Positions 1-6,455 of a stretch of DNA of 8,008 nt are shown here, piece after piece. The DNA comes from Myxococcales bacterium. Lineage in GTDB: Bacteria; Myxococcota; Polyangia; Fen-1088. The DNA is taken from NCBI GenBank assembly GCA_003157315.1, contig PMJE01000373.1:5706-13713 (forward strand), in the 5' to 3' direction. A program made the position numbers and the translations under genes. A model generated the notes under the pieces. That model did no database searches. It was not told the DNA's origin and saw only the letters and a list, made by a program, of their open reading frames with translations. Each line of letters opens with the position of its first letter. Position 1 is the first letter of the stretch.

Positions 1-291
1 ACCGGGAAAGCGGTCCAGGCGATCGCGATAGCAACGCCCAGCCGCGGGTAGCAGATTCGCTTGCAAACAGTACTTGGCGAATTCTTCGTGGCGTCGCAGG
101 TCCTGCCAGTTGGCTTCCACCTGCTGCCAATGTACCTGGCCGGCAGGGGACAATTGCACGCGCGGGTCAGTCAGGCCGGGCCTCCACAGCGCAAAGCGCA
201 GCCCGCAACGCGGGCAGGACGAGGCGCCCGGGTCGCGCTTGCGCCCGCACTTCGGACAGATTGTCCGATCGCTGCCGCTGGCGTCGATCAT
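1..291 (-). CDS. Zinc-ribbon protein, N-terminal part (runs off left edge)
   Basis: This is the first 97 codons of a gene whose 3' end lies outside the window. Near the N-terminus are two CPxCG knuckles, C12/C15 and C26/C29, spaced as in a small structural zinc ribbon. After them comes a charged, tryptophan-rich helical stretch (W55, W62, RHEEF at 67-71, then a YRDRLDRFP segment at 89-96). The ATG overlaps the stop of the M50 protease gene in an ATGA (291-288), so the two are probably translationally coupled and co-transcribed with the chaperone genes. The overall look, a ribbon followed by a helical segment of tetratricopeptide-like character, recalls uncharacterised proteins I associate with deltaproteobacterial genomes, but I cannot name a family. 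No signal peptide is seen. A cytosolic location is inferred, and the function is unknown. Confidence 0.75.
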   Translation of the reverse strand, partial: MIDASGSDRTICPKCGRKRDPGASSCPRCGLRFALWRPGLTDPRVQLSPAGQVHWQQVEANWQDLRRHEEFAKYCLQANLLPAAGRCYRDRLDRFPG

Positions 292-1262
292 GGTGGGTTT
301 GGCTGAATCACTCGGTTCGGCCCATCACCCGTCGCGCCCAAGCTGGCACGCAGCGGGACGGGCATGAATATTATGGCGAAGGTCACGAAGACCAACCAAA
401 AGAGCCCCGCGCGGCTGGCCGGCAGGGGCCGATCGTCGACGGGTGGATGGTCGATGCCGCCCGACAGCCGCCGCAACAACGCGAGCAGGACGAACCACAT
501 CAACCAGGGCATCCCAGCCGAGGTTGCGATGTTGACCGGGGAGACCGGCAGGCCTCCGCCCAGCCGCGCCAGCTCGGCCACCGCGTCCAGATAGACCGCG
601 ACACCAACTCCGAGAGCGAAAACCGGAAGCAGATTCTGCAAGATGCGCGAAGCCCGGCCGTAGCGATTGCCAAAATAGGCGATGGCCACATGGCCACCGT
701 CGAGCTGGCCCACCGGCAGAAGGTTGAGCATGGTAACCAGCAACCCGGCCCACCCGGCCATGGCGGTCGGATGCAACATCACGTCGCGTCCGCCGCCCGG
801 CAACCAAGCGCCATGCAGAATGCGCTTGAGCACGGCATACAGGATGGAATTGCCCTCCTGAACCCCGACCCCCACCAGGGGCTGAACCGGCGAGATGGAA
901 AGACCGTAGATGAGAACCGGGATGGCCACCAGCAGCCCGGCCAGCGGCCCGGCAGCGCCGATGTCGATGAGCTTGCGCCGGTCGGAAGTCCGCGACTGCA
1001 GGATCACCGCGCCCATGGTCCCGAAAAGCCCAATGCCCGGGGGCAGCGGCACGAAGTACGGCAACGACGCGGGCACGTGATGCCGGCGAGCGGCCAGGTA
1101 GTGCCCCATCTCGTGACAGAGCAGGATCGCCATCAGCGGCAGCGAAAACGAAAGCCCGTCCTGCAACGGGAACATGCTGGCATAGCCGTGGCGTTCCAGC
1201 GCGCCCTGCATGGTGGTGGTCAGCAGGGTCGCCAGAAAGAGCGCGAGGTTCAGGAATGGCAT
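288..1262 (-). CDS. Site-2 protease-like membrane metalloprotease (peptidase M50)
   Basis: This is a 324-residue polytopic membrane protein. Its zinc-protease motif is HEMGH (H50, E51, H54) at the end of a hydrophobic helix, and the third-ligand motif is NLLPVGQLDGGH (D188), as in site-2 proteases that cut substrates within the membrane. Hydrophobic segments lie near residues 3-22, 38-50, 100-122, 170-186, 208-226, 250-264 and 287-303. There is no PDZ domain between the two motifs, unlike RseP, so it belongs to the simpler EGY/S2P-like branch. The only ATG is at 1262, with no Shine-Dalgarno sequence before it. An in-frame TGA lies 33 bases upstream, and ten sense codons separate the two. The N-terminus is therefore short, and a longer ancestral form is possible (see the 47-codon frame). 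The stop overlaps the next gene's ATG. The substrate is unknown. Its place behind dnaJ suggests a role in membrane protein quality control or stress signalling, by inference only. Confidence 0.88.
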   Translation of the reverse strand: MPFLNLALFLATLLTTTMQGALERHGYASMFPLQDGLSFSLPLMAILLCHEMGHYLAARRHHVPASLPYFVPLPPGIGLFGTMGAVILQSRTSDRRKLIDIGAAGPLAGLLVAIPVLIYGLSISPVQPLVGVGVQEGNSILYAVLKRILHGAWLPGGGRDVMLHPTAMAGWAGLLVTMLNLLPVGQLDGGHVAIAYFGNRYGRASRILQNLLPVFALGVGVAVYLDAVAELARLGGGLPVSPVNIATSAGMPWLMWFVLLALLRRLSGGIDHPPVDDRPLPASRAGLFWLVFVTFAIIFMPVPLRASLGATGDGPNRVIQPNPP

Positions 1263-1292
1263 GGGGTTTCGATGGGGCTGTGGAACGAACGG

Positions 1293-1436
1293 TCAGCGCA
1301 GGTACGCGCGCACCGTGCGACTAGCGTATTCCAGCGAAGGGCTCGCTGCCATCGCTGTCATCGACTCTCGCACCGCTGCATCGCCGCCCAATGCCCTTGC
1401 CAGTTTTCCAATTCCCCAATCCCGTAGCAGCGTCAC
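1293..1436 (-). CDS. Small 47-codon reading frame between dnaJ and the M50 protease
   Basis: A GTG at 1436-1434 overlaps the dnaJ stop as GTGA. It is preceded by a purine-rich stretch (GGGGGGAAGG) that could bind the ribosome. The frame runs 47 codons to TGA at 1295-1293. The product would be soluble, basic and probably helical: it begins MTLLRDWGIGKLARALGG and ends with a YASRTVRAYLR tail. It has an alanine/arginine pattern typical of amphipathic helices, no cysteines and no membrane segment. I do not recognise a family. By my count about 30 of 47 third positions are G or C, lower than in dnaJ, so the codon evidence is only moderate. The frame is the same as that of the protease downstream, with 30 bases between this stop and that ATG. 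It is either a real small gene coupled to dnaJ, or the N-terminal remnant of a longer protease gene split by a TGA. Confidence 0.45.
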   Translation of the reverse strand: MTLLRDWGIGKLARALGGDAAVRESMTAMAASPSLEYASRTVRAYLR

Positions 1437-2530
1437 TCGCCTTCCCCCCGCCCGATGGCCGCCGTCATCTGCTGGAAAGCGCGCTGGCGGGGATAGGCAT
1501 GCTCGCCGAGCATAGCGCCCAACTTGCTCAGCAACGCGCGCGCTTCATCGCTGCACCCGCTGGGCACTTCGACCTGCACGCGCACATGGGCGTCGCCACG
1601 GCCGCCGCCGGAGGTTGGCAGCCCCTTGCCGCGTATGCGAAACACGCTGCCCGGCTGTGTCCCGGCCGGGATCTTCATGCGCACGCGTGCGTCGAGCAGC
1701 GGCACTTCGATCTCGGTGCCCAAGGCCGCCTCGTCCATGCGCACCGGCACCTCGACCTCGAGCAGATCGCCTTGCTGGCGATAGAACCGATGCGGCCGCG
1801 GCCTCACCATCACATGCAAGTCGCCGGCCGGCCCGCCCCGCCGGCCGGGCGAGCCTTCGCCCGCGACCCGCTGAGTGCCGCCCGCCTGCGACCCGGGCGG
1901 CACGCGCACCACGTACTCGCGCTCGCGCTCGCAAAGGCCGGTGCCCGAGCAAGTCGGGCAGCGCACGCGCGGGATTTGCCCCGAGCCGGCGCAGGCCAAA
2001 CAGTCACGCCGGGCCGAAAAGAAGCCCGCCTTGTGCCGGGTCCATCCCTGTCCCGCGCAACGCGCGCAGGGCTGCAGGCCGGCTGCCCCACCTTGCGCGC
2101 CAGTGCCGCCACAGCTCCGGCAGTCCTCGCTGCGCTGGAAACGAATCGTCTTCTGGCATCCCAGCGCCGCCTCATCGAAATCCAACTCCAAGGTGTAGCG
2201 CAGGTCTTGCCCGGCAGCGCGTTTGCGTCCGAGTCCGAACAGGTCGCCGAAGATAGCATCGAAGAATTCGGTGACCTTGGCCAGATCGGCGCTGTCCCCG
2301 AACGGCAGATCGCCCGGGACATCCCCCAGGCGATCGTAGCGCGCCCGTTTCTCTTCGTCGCCCAACACCGCGTAGGCCTGCGAGACTTCCTTGAAGCGCT
2401 CCTCGGCCGCGTGATCGCCCGGGTTGCGGTCGGGATGAAACTGCAAGGCCAGCTTGCGGTAAGCGGCCTTGATCTCGGCCGCCGCAGCGTCGCGCCCCAG
2501 CCCGAGCGTCTTGTAGTAGTCGTGGGCCAC
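1433..2530 (-). CDS. dnaJ: Chaperone DnaJ (Hsp40), short G/F linker
   Basis: This is a 365-residue type I J-protein that stimulates DnaK ATPase and delivers unfolded substrates in the cytosol. The J-domain covers residues 3-68, with the essential HPD at 32-34. The four zinc-binding CxxCxGxG repeats are complete, starting at C137, C155, C177 and C191. The two beta-barrel substrate-binding domains and the C-terminal dimerisation segment follow (about 205-360). The linker between J-domain and zinc domain (about 69-107) keeps the FFDAIFGDLFG motif but has few glycines, unlike the long Gly/Phe-rich region of E. coli DnaJ. The start is a GTG six bases after the dnaK stop, so the two are tightly coupled. 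The TGA stop is shared in a GTGA overlap with a small downstream frame. The length is close to the usual 370-380 residues. Confidence 0.97.
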   Translation of the reverse strand: MAHDYYKTLGLGRDAAAAEIKAAYRKLALQFHPDRNPGDHAAEERFKEVSQAYAVLGDEEKRARYDRLGDVPGDLPFGDSADLAKVTEFFDAIFGDLFGLGRKRAAGQDLRYTLELDFDEAALGCQKTIRFQRSEDCRSCGGTGAQGGAAGLQPCARCAGQGWTRHKAGFFSARRDCLACAGSGQIPRVRCPTCSGTGLCEREREYVVRVPPGSQAGGTQRVAGEGSPGRRGGPAGDLHVMVRPRPHRFYRQQGDLLEVEVPVRMDEAALGTEIEVPLLDARVRMKIPAGTQPGSVFRIRGKGLPTSGGGRGDAHVRVQVEVPSGCSDEARALLSKLGAMLGEHAYPRQRAFQQMTAAIGRGEGE

Positions 2531-2536
2531 GGCGGG

Positions 2537-4387
2537 CTACGACGATTTCTCGGGCGAGGGCTCCGGTTCGGATGTGCCTCCGCCCTGCAGCGCCATGAAC
2601 AACATGTGGGCCTCGGTCTCCAGCTTGGCAACCGCCTCGCGCCCGCGCGCCACTTCCCCCGCGAACATCTCAAGCGTGCGCTTGCACTCGTCGAGCGCCG
2701 CCTGCAGTCGCGCCCTGGCGTCGTGGTCCAGCTTGTCGCCGAATTCCTGCAAGGTGCGCTCGGTGCCGTAGATCAGCGTGTCGGCGCTGTTGCACAACTC
2801 GGCCCACTCCTTCTTGGCCTGGTCCACCCGGCGACTGGTCTCAGACTGGGAAACGAAGGAGCTGATCTCGGCCTCGCTAAGGCCTGAGGTGGGCTGCACC
2901 AAGACCGTCTGGATCTTGCCCGTGCCCATGTCCTTGGCCGAGACACTGACCATGCCGTTGGAGTCGATGTCGAACGCCACCTCGATCTGCGGCGCGCCCC
3001 GTGGCGCCGGCGGAATGCCGGTCAGTTGGAAGTGGGCCAAGCTCTTGTTGTCCTCAGCCATTTCCCGCTCGCCCTGCAGCACGTGCACGTTGACGTAGGG
3101 CTGGTTGTCCACCGCGGTAGAAAACACCCTCCCCCGCCGCACCGGAATGGTGGTGTTGCGCGGGATGATTCGGGTGAACACGCCGCCCGCGGTTTCCACG
3201 CCCAAGGAAAGCGGGGTCACGTCGAGCAGCAACACGTCCTGCTGCTCGCCCGAGAGCACCGCACCCTGCAGCGCCGCGCCTACCGCCACTGCCTCGTCGG
3301 GGTTGACCGCACGTGACGGCTTCTTGCCAAAGAAATTCGACACCAGCTCGTGCACACGCGGCATGCGCGTCTGCCCACCGACCAGGATCACCTCGTCGAT
3401 GTCCCGCACCGTCCAGCCCGCGTCCTTCAGCACCTGCTCTATCGGTGGGATAGTCCGGGCCAGCAAGTCCTCGCACAGGGTCTCCAACTTGCTGCGGGTG
3501 AGCGAGGTGATGAGATGTTTGGGCCCGTCGGCGCCCGCCGCAATGAAGGGCAGGTTCACCTCGGTCTCCAGGCTGGTGGACAGCTCGTGCTTGGCTCGCT
3601 CGGCTGCCTCACGCAGGCGTTGCAAGGCCATCCGCTCGCCGCGCAAATCGATGCCCGTCTCTGCGAAAAAACCGTCGGCCAGCAAATCCACGATGCGCGC
3701 ATCGATGTCTTCCCCACCTAGGAAGCCGTCGCCGCTCGATGCCTTGACCTGGTACACGCCCTCGTGCAGGTGCAAAAGCGAGATATCGAAGGTGCCGCCG
3801 CCCAGATCGTAGACCGCGAGCTTGGCGTCAGACACCAGGCTTAGGCGGCCAAAGGCCAGCGCAGCGGCGGTGGGCTCGTTGATGATACGCTTGACGTTCA
3901 GCCCGGCGATGCGTCCCGCGTCCTTGGTGGCCTGGCGCTGGCTGTCGCCGAAGTAGGCAGGCACCGTGATGACCGCGTCGCTGACCGACTTGCCCAGGTA
4001 CTCCTCGGCGGTCTTCCGCATCTTGTCGAGAACGAAGGCCGAGATCTGGGCGGGCGGGTAGTCCTTGCCTTTGACCCGCACCCACGCGTCGCCGTTGGAC
4101 GCCGCCGCCACCTCATAGGTGAAAGACTTGGCGTGACGTTCAACCTCTACATCGGCGCGCTTGCGCCCCATCAAGCGCTTGACCGCCGACACCGTGCACT
4201 CGGCGTTGGTGACCGCCTGGCGCTTCGCGATCTGGCCGACCAGGGGCTCACCCTCGCCCAACAGCGCGACCACCGAGGGCGTGGTCCGCGAGCCCTCGCT
4301 GTTGGGGATGACCAAGGGCTCCAGCCCCTCCAGCACGGCCACGCAGGAATTGGTCGTCCCGAGATCAATTCCGATGATGCGGCTCAC
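2537..4387 (-). CDS. dnaK: Molecular chaperone DnaK (Hsp70)
   Basis: This is a 616-residue ATP-dependent Hsp70 that binds and releases hydrophobic peptide segments with the help of DnaJ and GrpE. The nucleotide-binding domain shows GIDLGTTNS (6-14), K70, E171 in [17 protein letters not shown] with T199, and VGGQTRMP (336-343). These occupy the same residue numbers as in E. coli for K70, E171 and T199. The interdomain linker VLLLD is at 385-389. The beta-sandwich substrate domain covers about 390-500, and the helical lid follows. The C-terminus ends in a Gly/Pro/Ser/Glu tail ([10 protein letters not shown]) without the acidic EEV-type ending of E. coli DnaK. The phosphate-loop neighbourhood reads [11 protein letters not shown], with Gly where E. 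coli has Asn. The start is GTG with a strong ribosome site. It lies 160 bases after grpE and 6 bases before dnaJ. Confidence 0.98.
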   Translation of the reverse strand: MSRIIGIDLGTTNSCVAVLEGLEPLVIPNSEGSRTTPSVVALLGEGEPLVGQIAKRQAVTNAECTVSAVKRLMGRKRADVEVERHAKSFTYEVAAASNGDAWVRVKGKDYPPAQISAFVLDKMRKTAEEYLGKSVSDAVITVPAYFGDSQRQATKDAGRIAGLNVKRIINEPTAAALAFGRLSLVSDAKLAVYDLGGGTFDISLLHLHEGVYQVKASSGDGFLGGEDIDARIVDLLADGFFAETGIDLRGERMALQRLREAAERAKHELSTSLETEVNLPFIAAGADGPKHLITSLTRSKLETLCEDLLARTIPPIEQVLKDAGWTVRDIDEVILVGGQTRMPRVHELVSNFFGKKPSRAVNPDEAVAVGAALQGAVLSGEQQDVLLLDVTPLSLGVETAGGVFTRIIPRNTTIPVRRGRVFSTAVDNQPYVNVHVLQGEREMAEDNKSLAHFQLTGIPPAPRGAPQIEVAFDIDSNGMVSVSAKDMGTGKIQTVLVQPTSGLSEAEISSFVSQSETSRRVDQAKKEWAELCNSADTLIYGTERTLQEFGDKLDHDARARLQAALDECKRTLEMFAGEVARGREAVAKLETEAHMLFMALQGGGTSEPEPSPEKSS

Positions 4388-4392
4388 GAGTG

Positions 4393-4397
4393 CCTCC
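4393..4397 (-). promoter_or_regulatory. Ribosome binding site of dnaK
   Basis: GGAGG on the minus strand lies five bases before the GTG at 4387-4385. It is the clearest Shine-Dalgarno sequence in the window. It fixes the dnaK start at this GTG, which also gives the usual N-terminus of the family. Confidence 0.8.
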
Positions 4398-4460
4398 GGT
4401 CAGAAGAGCGGGCGTGTTCTGGGTGACGAGGCGCCCGGCCGGCAAGGCGCGACGAGGGAG

Positions 4461-4475
4461 CATACTTGACGTATG
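4461..4475. repeat. Short palindrome CATAC-N5-GTATG in the grpE-dnaK gap
   Basis: Perfect 5-bp arms flank the 5-base spacer TTGAC (plus-strand reading). On each side lie similar GAGG-rich stretches, CGAGGGAG at 4454-4461 side and CGAGGAGC at 4480-4487 side, in direct orientation. Read on the minus strand, TATGCT could act as a -10 element, with TTGCTC 19 bases upstream as a poor -35 for an internal dnaK promoter. From memory, similar CATACTT...GTATGTGACC-type sequences occur in intergenic DNA of other proteobacteria, but I cannot check this. Confidence 0.4.
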
Positions 4476-4512
4476 TGACCGAGGAGCAACGCCGACGGCC
4501 GGGATGGATCGG

Positions 4513-4541
4513 CGGCCAGAATATGCCCGAAATTCTGACCG
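4513..4541. repeat. Inverted repeat, 10-bp arms with 9-base spacer, grpE-dnaK gap
   Basis: CGGCCAGAAT (4513-4522) and ATTCTGACCG (4532-4541) are complementary at 9 of 10 positions and separated by nine bases. On the minus-strand transcript the single mismatch is a U-G pair, so the arms could also form an RNA stem. It begins seven bases after the grpE stop. It could be a protein operator with the geometry of CIRCE, a processing or attenuation hairpin that sets the dnaK:grpE ratio, or part of a dispersed repeat. There is no T-run, so it is not a standard terminator. Confidence 0.55.
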
Positions 4542-4547
4542 GTGGCA

Positions 4548-5249
4548 CTAGGGCTTGTCTCCCTGATCGTCATCGCCGGTTATGTCGATGTCCACGCCAC
4601 CCTTTGGCGACTGGGCCGTCTGCGCGTCGCTCCCATCCGATCCCCCGGCCGCGGATTTCGGGGCCGGCGGAGCCACCGCAACCACCACGACGGCCGGCCG
4701 AAGCAGCCTGTCACCCACCCGATAGCCCTTCTGCAGTTCGCGTAGCACTGTGCCGGGTGTCGCCTCGGCGCTAGGTGACTGCGAAATCGCGTCGTGCACG
4801 CGCGGGTCAAAAGCTTGGCCTTGGGCATCGACCGCAGTCACCGAATAGCGCTCGAGCTTCGACTTGAAGAGGCGCAAGACCAGCTCGACGCCACTCTGCA
4901 CTGACTTGATGTCCTGTTCGCCGCCTTCCTGCCACGAGCCGATGGCGCGCTCCAAGTTGTCGGCAATCTCCAGGAAGTCGCGCAGAACCGCCTCGCGCGC
5001 CCTGGTTTCATGCTCGGCTATGTCCTTGCGTGTGCGCTTCTTGAAGTTGTCAAACTCGGCCGCGATACGCAGCATGCGGTCCTTGTACTCGGCCTTCTCG
5101 ATTTCTAGCGCGGCCACCCTTTCAACTGGGCTGGGCGTCACGGGAGCCGTCTCTGCGCCAGACGCTTGGCCCTGCGGCACAGGGCCGTCGGCCGCAGGCG
5201 ATGGGGCGTCGAGGCTGGGATTGTCTTCAGGGTCGTGTTTCTCGTTCAT
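4548..5249 (-). CDS. grpE: Nucleotide exchange factor GrpE
   Basis: This is a 233-residue co-chaperone that releases ADP from DnaK and can act as a thermosensor. The first 40 residues are acidic, Pro-rich and disordered. A long coiled-coil helix follows (about 42-100, including EFDNFKKRTRKD), then the four-helix bundle. The beta-wing head carries the family signature: FDPRVHDAI at 147-155, then GTVLRELQKGY and RLLRPAVVVV near 166-190. The C-terminal 40 residues form a Gly/Ser/Asp-rich tail ending in an acidic patch, longer than in E. coli GrpE (197 residues). I chose the ATG at 5249, whose product begins MNEKHDPEDN. A TTG three codons upstream (5258) is the alternative. The hrcA stop is 35 bases before the ATG. 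A small GC hairpin lies in that gap. It is probably co-transcribed with hrcA. Confidence 0.96.
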   Translation of the reverse strand: MNEKHDPEDNPSLDAPSPAADGPVPQGQASGAETAPVTPSPVERVAALEIEKAEYKDRMLRIAAEFDNFKKRTRKDIAEHETRAREAVLRDFLEIADNLERAIGSWQEGGEQDIKSVQSGVELVLRLFKSKLERYSVTAVDAQGQAFDPRVHDAISQSPSAEATPGTVLRELQKGYRVGDRLLRPAVVVVAVAPPAPKSAAGGSDGSDAQTAQSPKGGVDIDITGDDDQGDKP

Positions 5250-5261
5250 GGTAAACAAGTT

Positions 5262-5276
5262 CGCGGCCCAGCCGCG
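5262..5276 (-). repeat. Small GC hairpin between hrcA and grpE
   Basis: CGCGGC and GCCGCG form a perfect 6-bp stem with a 3-base loop. The hairpin sits between a GGAG-like sequence (about 5279-5282) and the grpE start. On the mRNA it could hold back or bridge the ribosome site, a translational control that is plausible but unproven. No T-run follows, so it is not a normal terminator. Confidence 0.4.
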
Positions 5277-5284
5277 CTCTCCGT

Positions 5285-6322
5285 TCAGGGTCTGGGAAGG
5301 ACCTCAGTAATCACGTCGGCGGTGAAGTCTACCAGAGGGATGACTTTGGAATAGCTCATTCGCGACGGGCCAATCACACCAATGGTTCCGAGCGGGCGGT
5401 CCTCGCCGCCGTAGCTTGCCGCCACCACCGATACTTCGGTCAGGTCGGCGAGGTTGGCCTCTGCGCCGATAAAGACACAAATGCCGGGCGCATTCAGTGT
5501 GCGCTCCAGCAGTTTGACGATCTGGTGCTTTTCTTCGAGGGTACGCAGGACGCGACGAGCGCGATCCAAATCAGGCGCCGCAGACAACAGATTTGACTGC
5601 CCGTCGAGAAGAATCTCGCCCCCCGGCTCGGCCGCTGGAGTCGCGGCCATGGCCAGCTTGAGCGCCTGCGCCAGCACGGGATCGCTGGCCGAACGCTCGC
5701 GTTCCTTCTCGATCTCGCGCACCAGCCGCGCGCGCATCTGGTCCAGGGTCAAGCCCGACACCAAGCCGTTGAGGTAGTTGTTGATGCGGTCGAGATCGCT
5801 GGGCGAGAGAGAAAAATCTATGGGGATGAGCTTGTTCTGTATCTGGCCGCTCTGCGAGGCGATGACCGCCAGCAGTTGGTCGCCGCGCAGGCGCACGAAC
5901 TCGAGGTGCGACACCGCGTCCGACTCGGGGCGCGGCGCCTGAACCACCACGGCCAGATGGGAGAGATCGCGCAGGACGTGGGCCACCCTTTGCATGATGT
6001 CTTGCGGGTCAGCGAGTGGCCCCAGGCGCTCGCGGATCTCTTCCTGCTCAGGCGCGGACAGGCTGCGCACGCGCAGCAGCGTGTCCACATAGTAGCGTAG
6101 CCCACGATCGGTTGGGATGCGTCCCGCTGAGGTGTGCAGGTGGTGCAGCATGCCCAAGTCTTCTAGTTCGCCCATAACCGTGCGCACTGTGGCAGGGGAA
6201 ACCGCCAGTCGGTAGCGATGAGCGACCGTCTCGGACCCGACTGCCTCGCCAGTTTCGAGGTATTCGGACACAACGGCGTGCAGGACTTTCTTCGCACGTG
6301 CGCCAATGTCGCTCACGATCAC
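5285..6322 (-). CDS. hrcA: Heat-inducible transcription repressor HrcA
   Basis: This is a 345-residue cytosolic repressor that in its family binds CIRCE operators and needs GroEL for activity. The N-terminal winged helix covers about residues 8-68 and includes GEAVGSETVAHRY and SPATVRTVMGELEDLG. The HTSAGRIPTDRGLRYYVD signature follows at 63-80. The residue before HTSAGR is Leu, where most HrcAs I know have Pro. The rest is the GAF-like and dimerisation region, and LVDFTADVITEVL near the C-terminus is typical. The first possible start is GTG at 6322, just after an in-frame TAG. A second GTG at 6316 would give MSDIGARAKK, which fits the family N-terminus better. Neither has a good Shine-Dalgarno sequence. 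No CIRCE (TTAGCACTC-N9-GAGTGCTAA) is visible upstream. The gene is divergent from the toxin-antitoxin pair. Confidence 0.96.
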   Translation of the reverse strand: MIVSDIGARAKKVLHAVVSEYLETGEAVGSETVAHRYRLAVSPATVRTVMGELEDLGMLHHLHTSAGRIPTDRGLRYYVDTLLRVRSLSAPEQEEIRERLGPLADPQDIMQRVAHVLRDLSHLAVVVQAPRPESDAVSHLEFVRLRGDQLLAVIASQSGQIQNKLIPIDFSLSPSDLDRINNYLNGLVSGLTLDQMRARLVREIEKERERSASDPVLAQALKLAMAATPAAEPGGEILLDGQSNLLSAAPDLDRARRVLRTLEEKHQIVKLLERTLNAPGICVFIGAEANLADLTEVSVVAASYGGEDRPLGTIGVIGPSRMSYSKVIPLVDFTADVITEVLPRP

Positions 6323-6420
6323 TATCTAGCTCGAAAATCAGGCGGCGGCCAAGAACGCGGCTACCTCCGAAAGCCCTGCCGGCGGCCCTTGGCGTCCAAA
6401 CCCCAATCTCGCGCCGCGTC

Positions 6421-6449
6421 TTGCGGTTGTGGTCACTTCTGACTATCTT
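6421..6449 (+). promoter_or_regulatory. Possible promoter of the antitoxin-toxin pair
   Basis: TTGCGG (6421-6426), a 17-base spacer and TATCTT (6444-6449) make a modest sigma-70-like promoter. Transcription would start near 6456, the A of the antitoxin ATG, so the message could be leaderless. The 133-bp divergent gap to hrcA (6323-6455) shows no other clear element. On the minus strand, TTGGCC-N18-TAGATA just before the hrcA GTG is a still weaker candidate. Confidence 0.3.
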
Positions 6450-6455
6450 CAGGTC

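Noticed and set aside
1263..1295. TGA read as selenocysteine or a reassigned codon, fusing the 47-codon frame to the protease
   Set aside because: TGA is the stop of dnaJ, hrcA, the antitoxin and the protease here, and no selenocysteine insertion hairpin was recognised. A simple stop or old nonsense mutation is more likely.
261..1427. 388-codon open frame on the plus strand opposite the protease
   Set aside because: It is antisense to a gene with clear M50 motifs. Its composition (Gln, Arg, His and Pro rich) is typical of a shadow frame in GC-rich DNA.
1391..2887. 498-codon open frame on the plus strand opposite dnaJ and the dnaK 3' end
   Set aside because: Both sense genes are unmistakable, and the antisense product shows no recognisable domain. 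Long antisense frames are expected at this GC content.
4380..4397. GCACTC...GAG near the dnaK start as a CIRCE half-site
   Set aside because: Only a partial match to one CIRCE arm is present, without the second arm at the 9-base spacing, and it overlaps the ribosome site and start codon.
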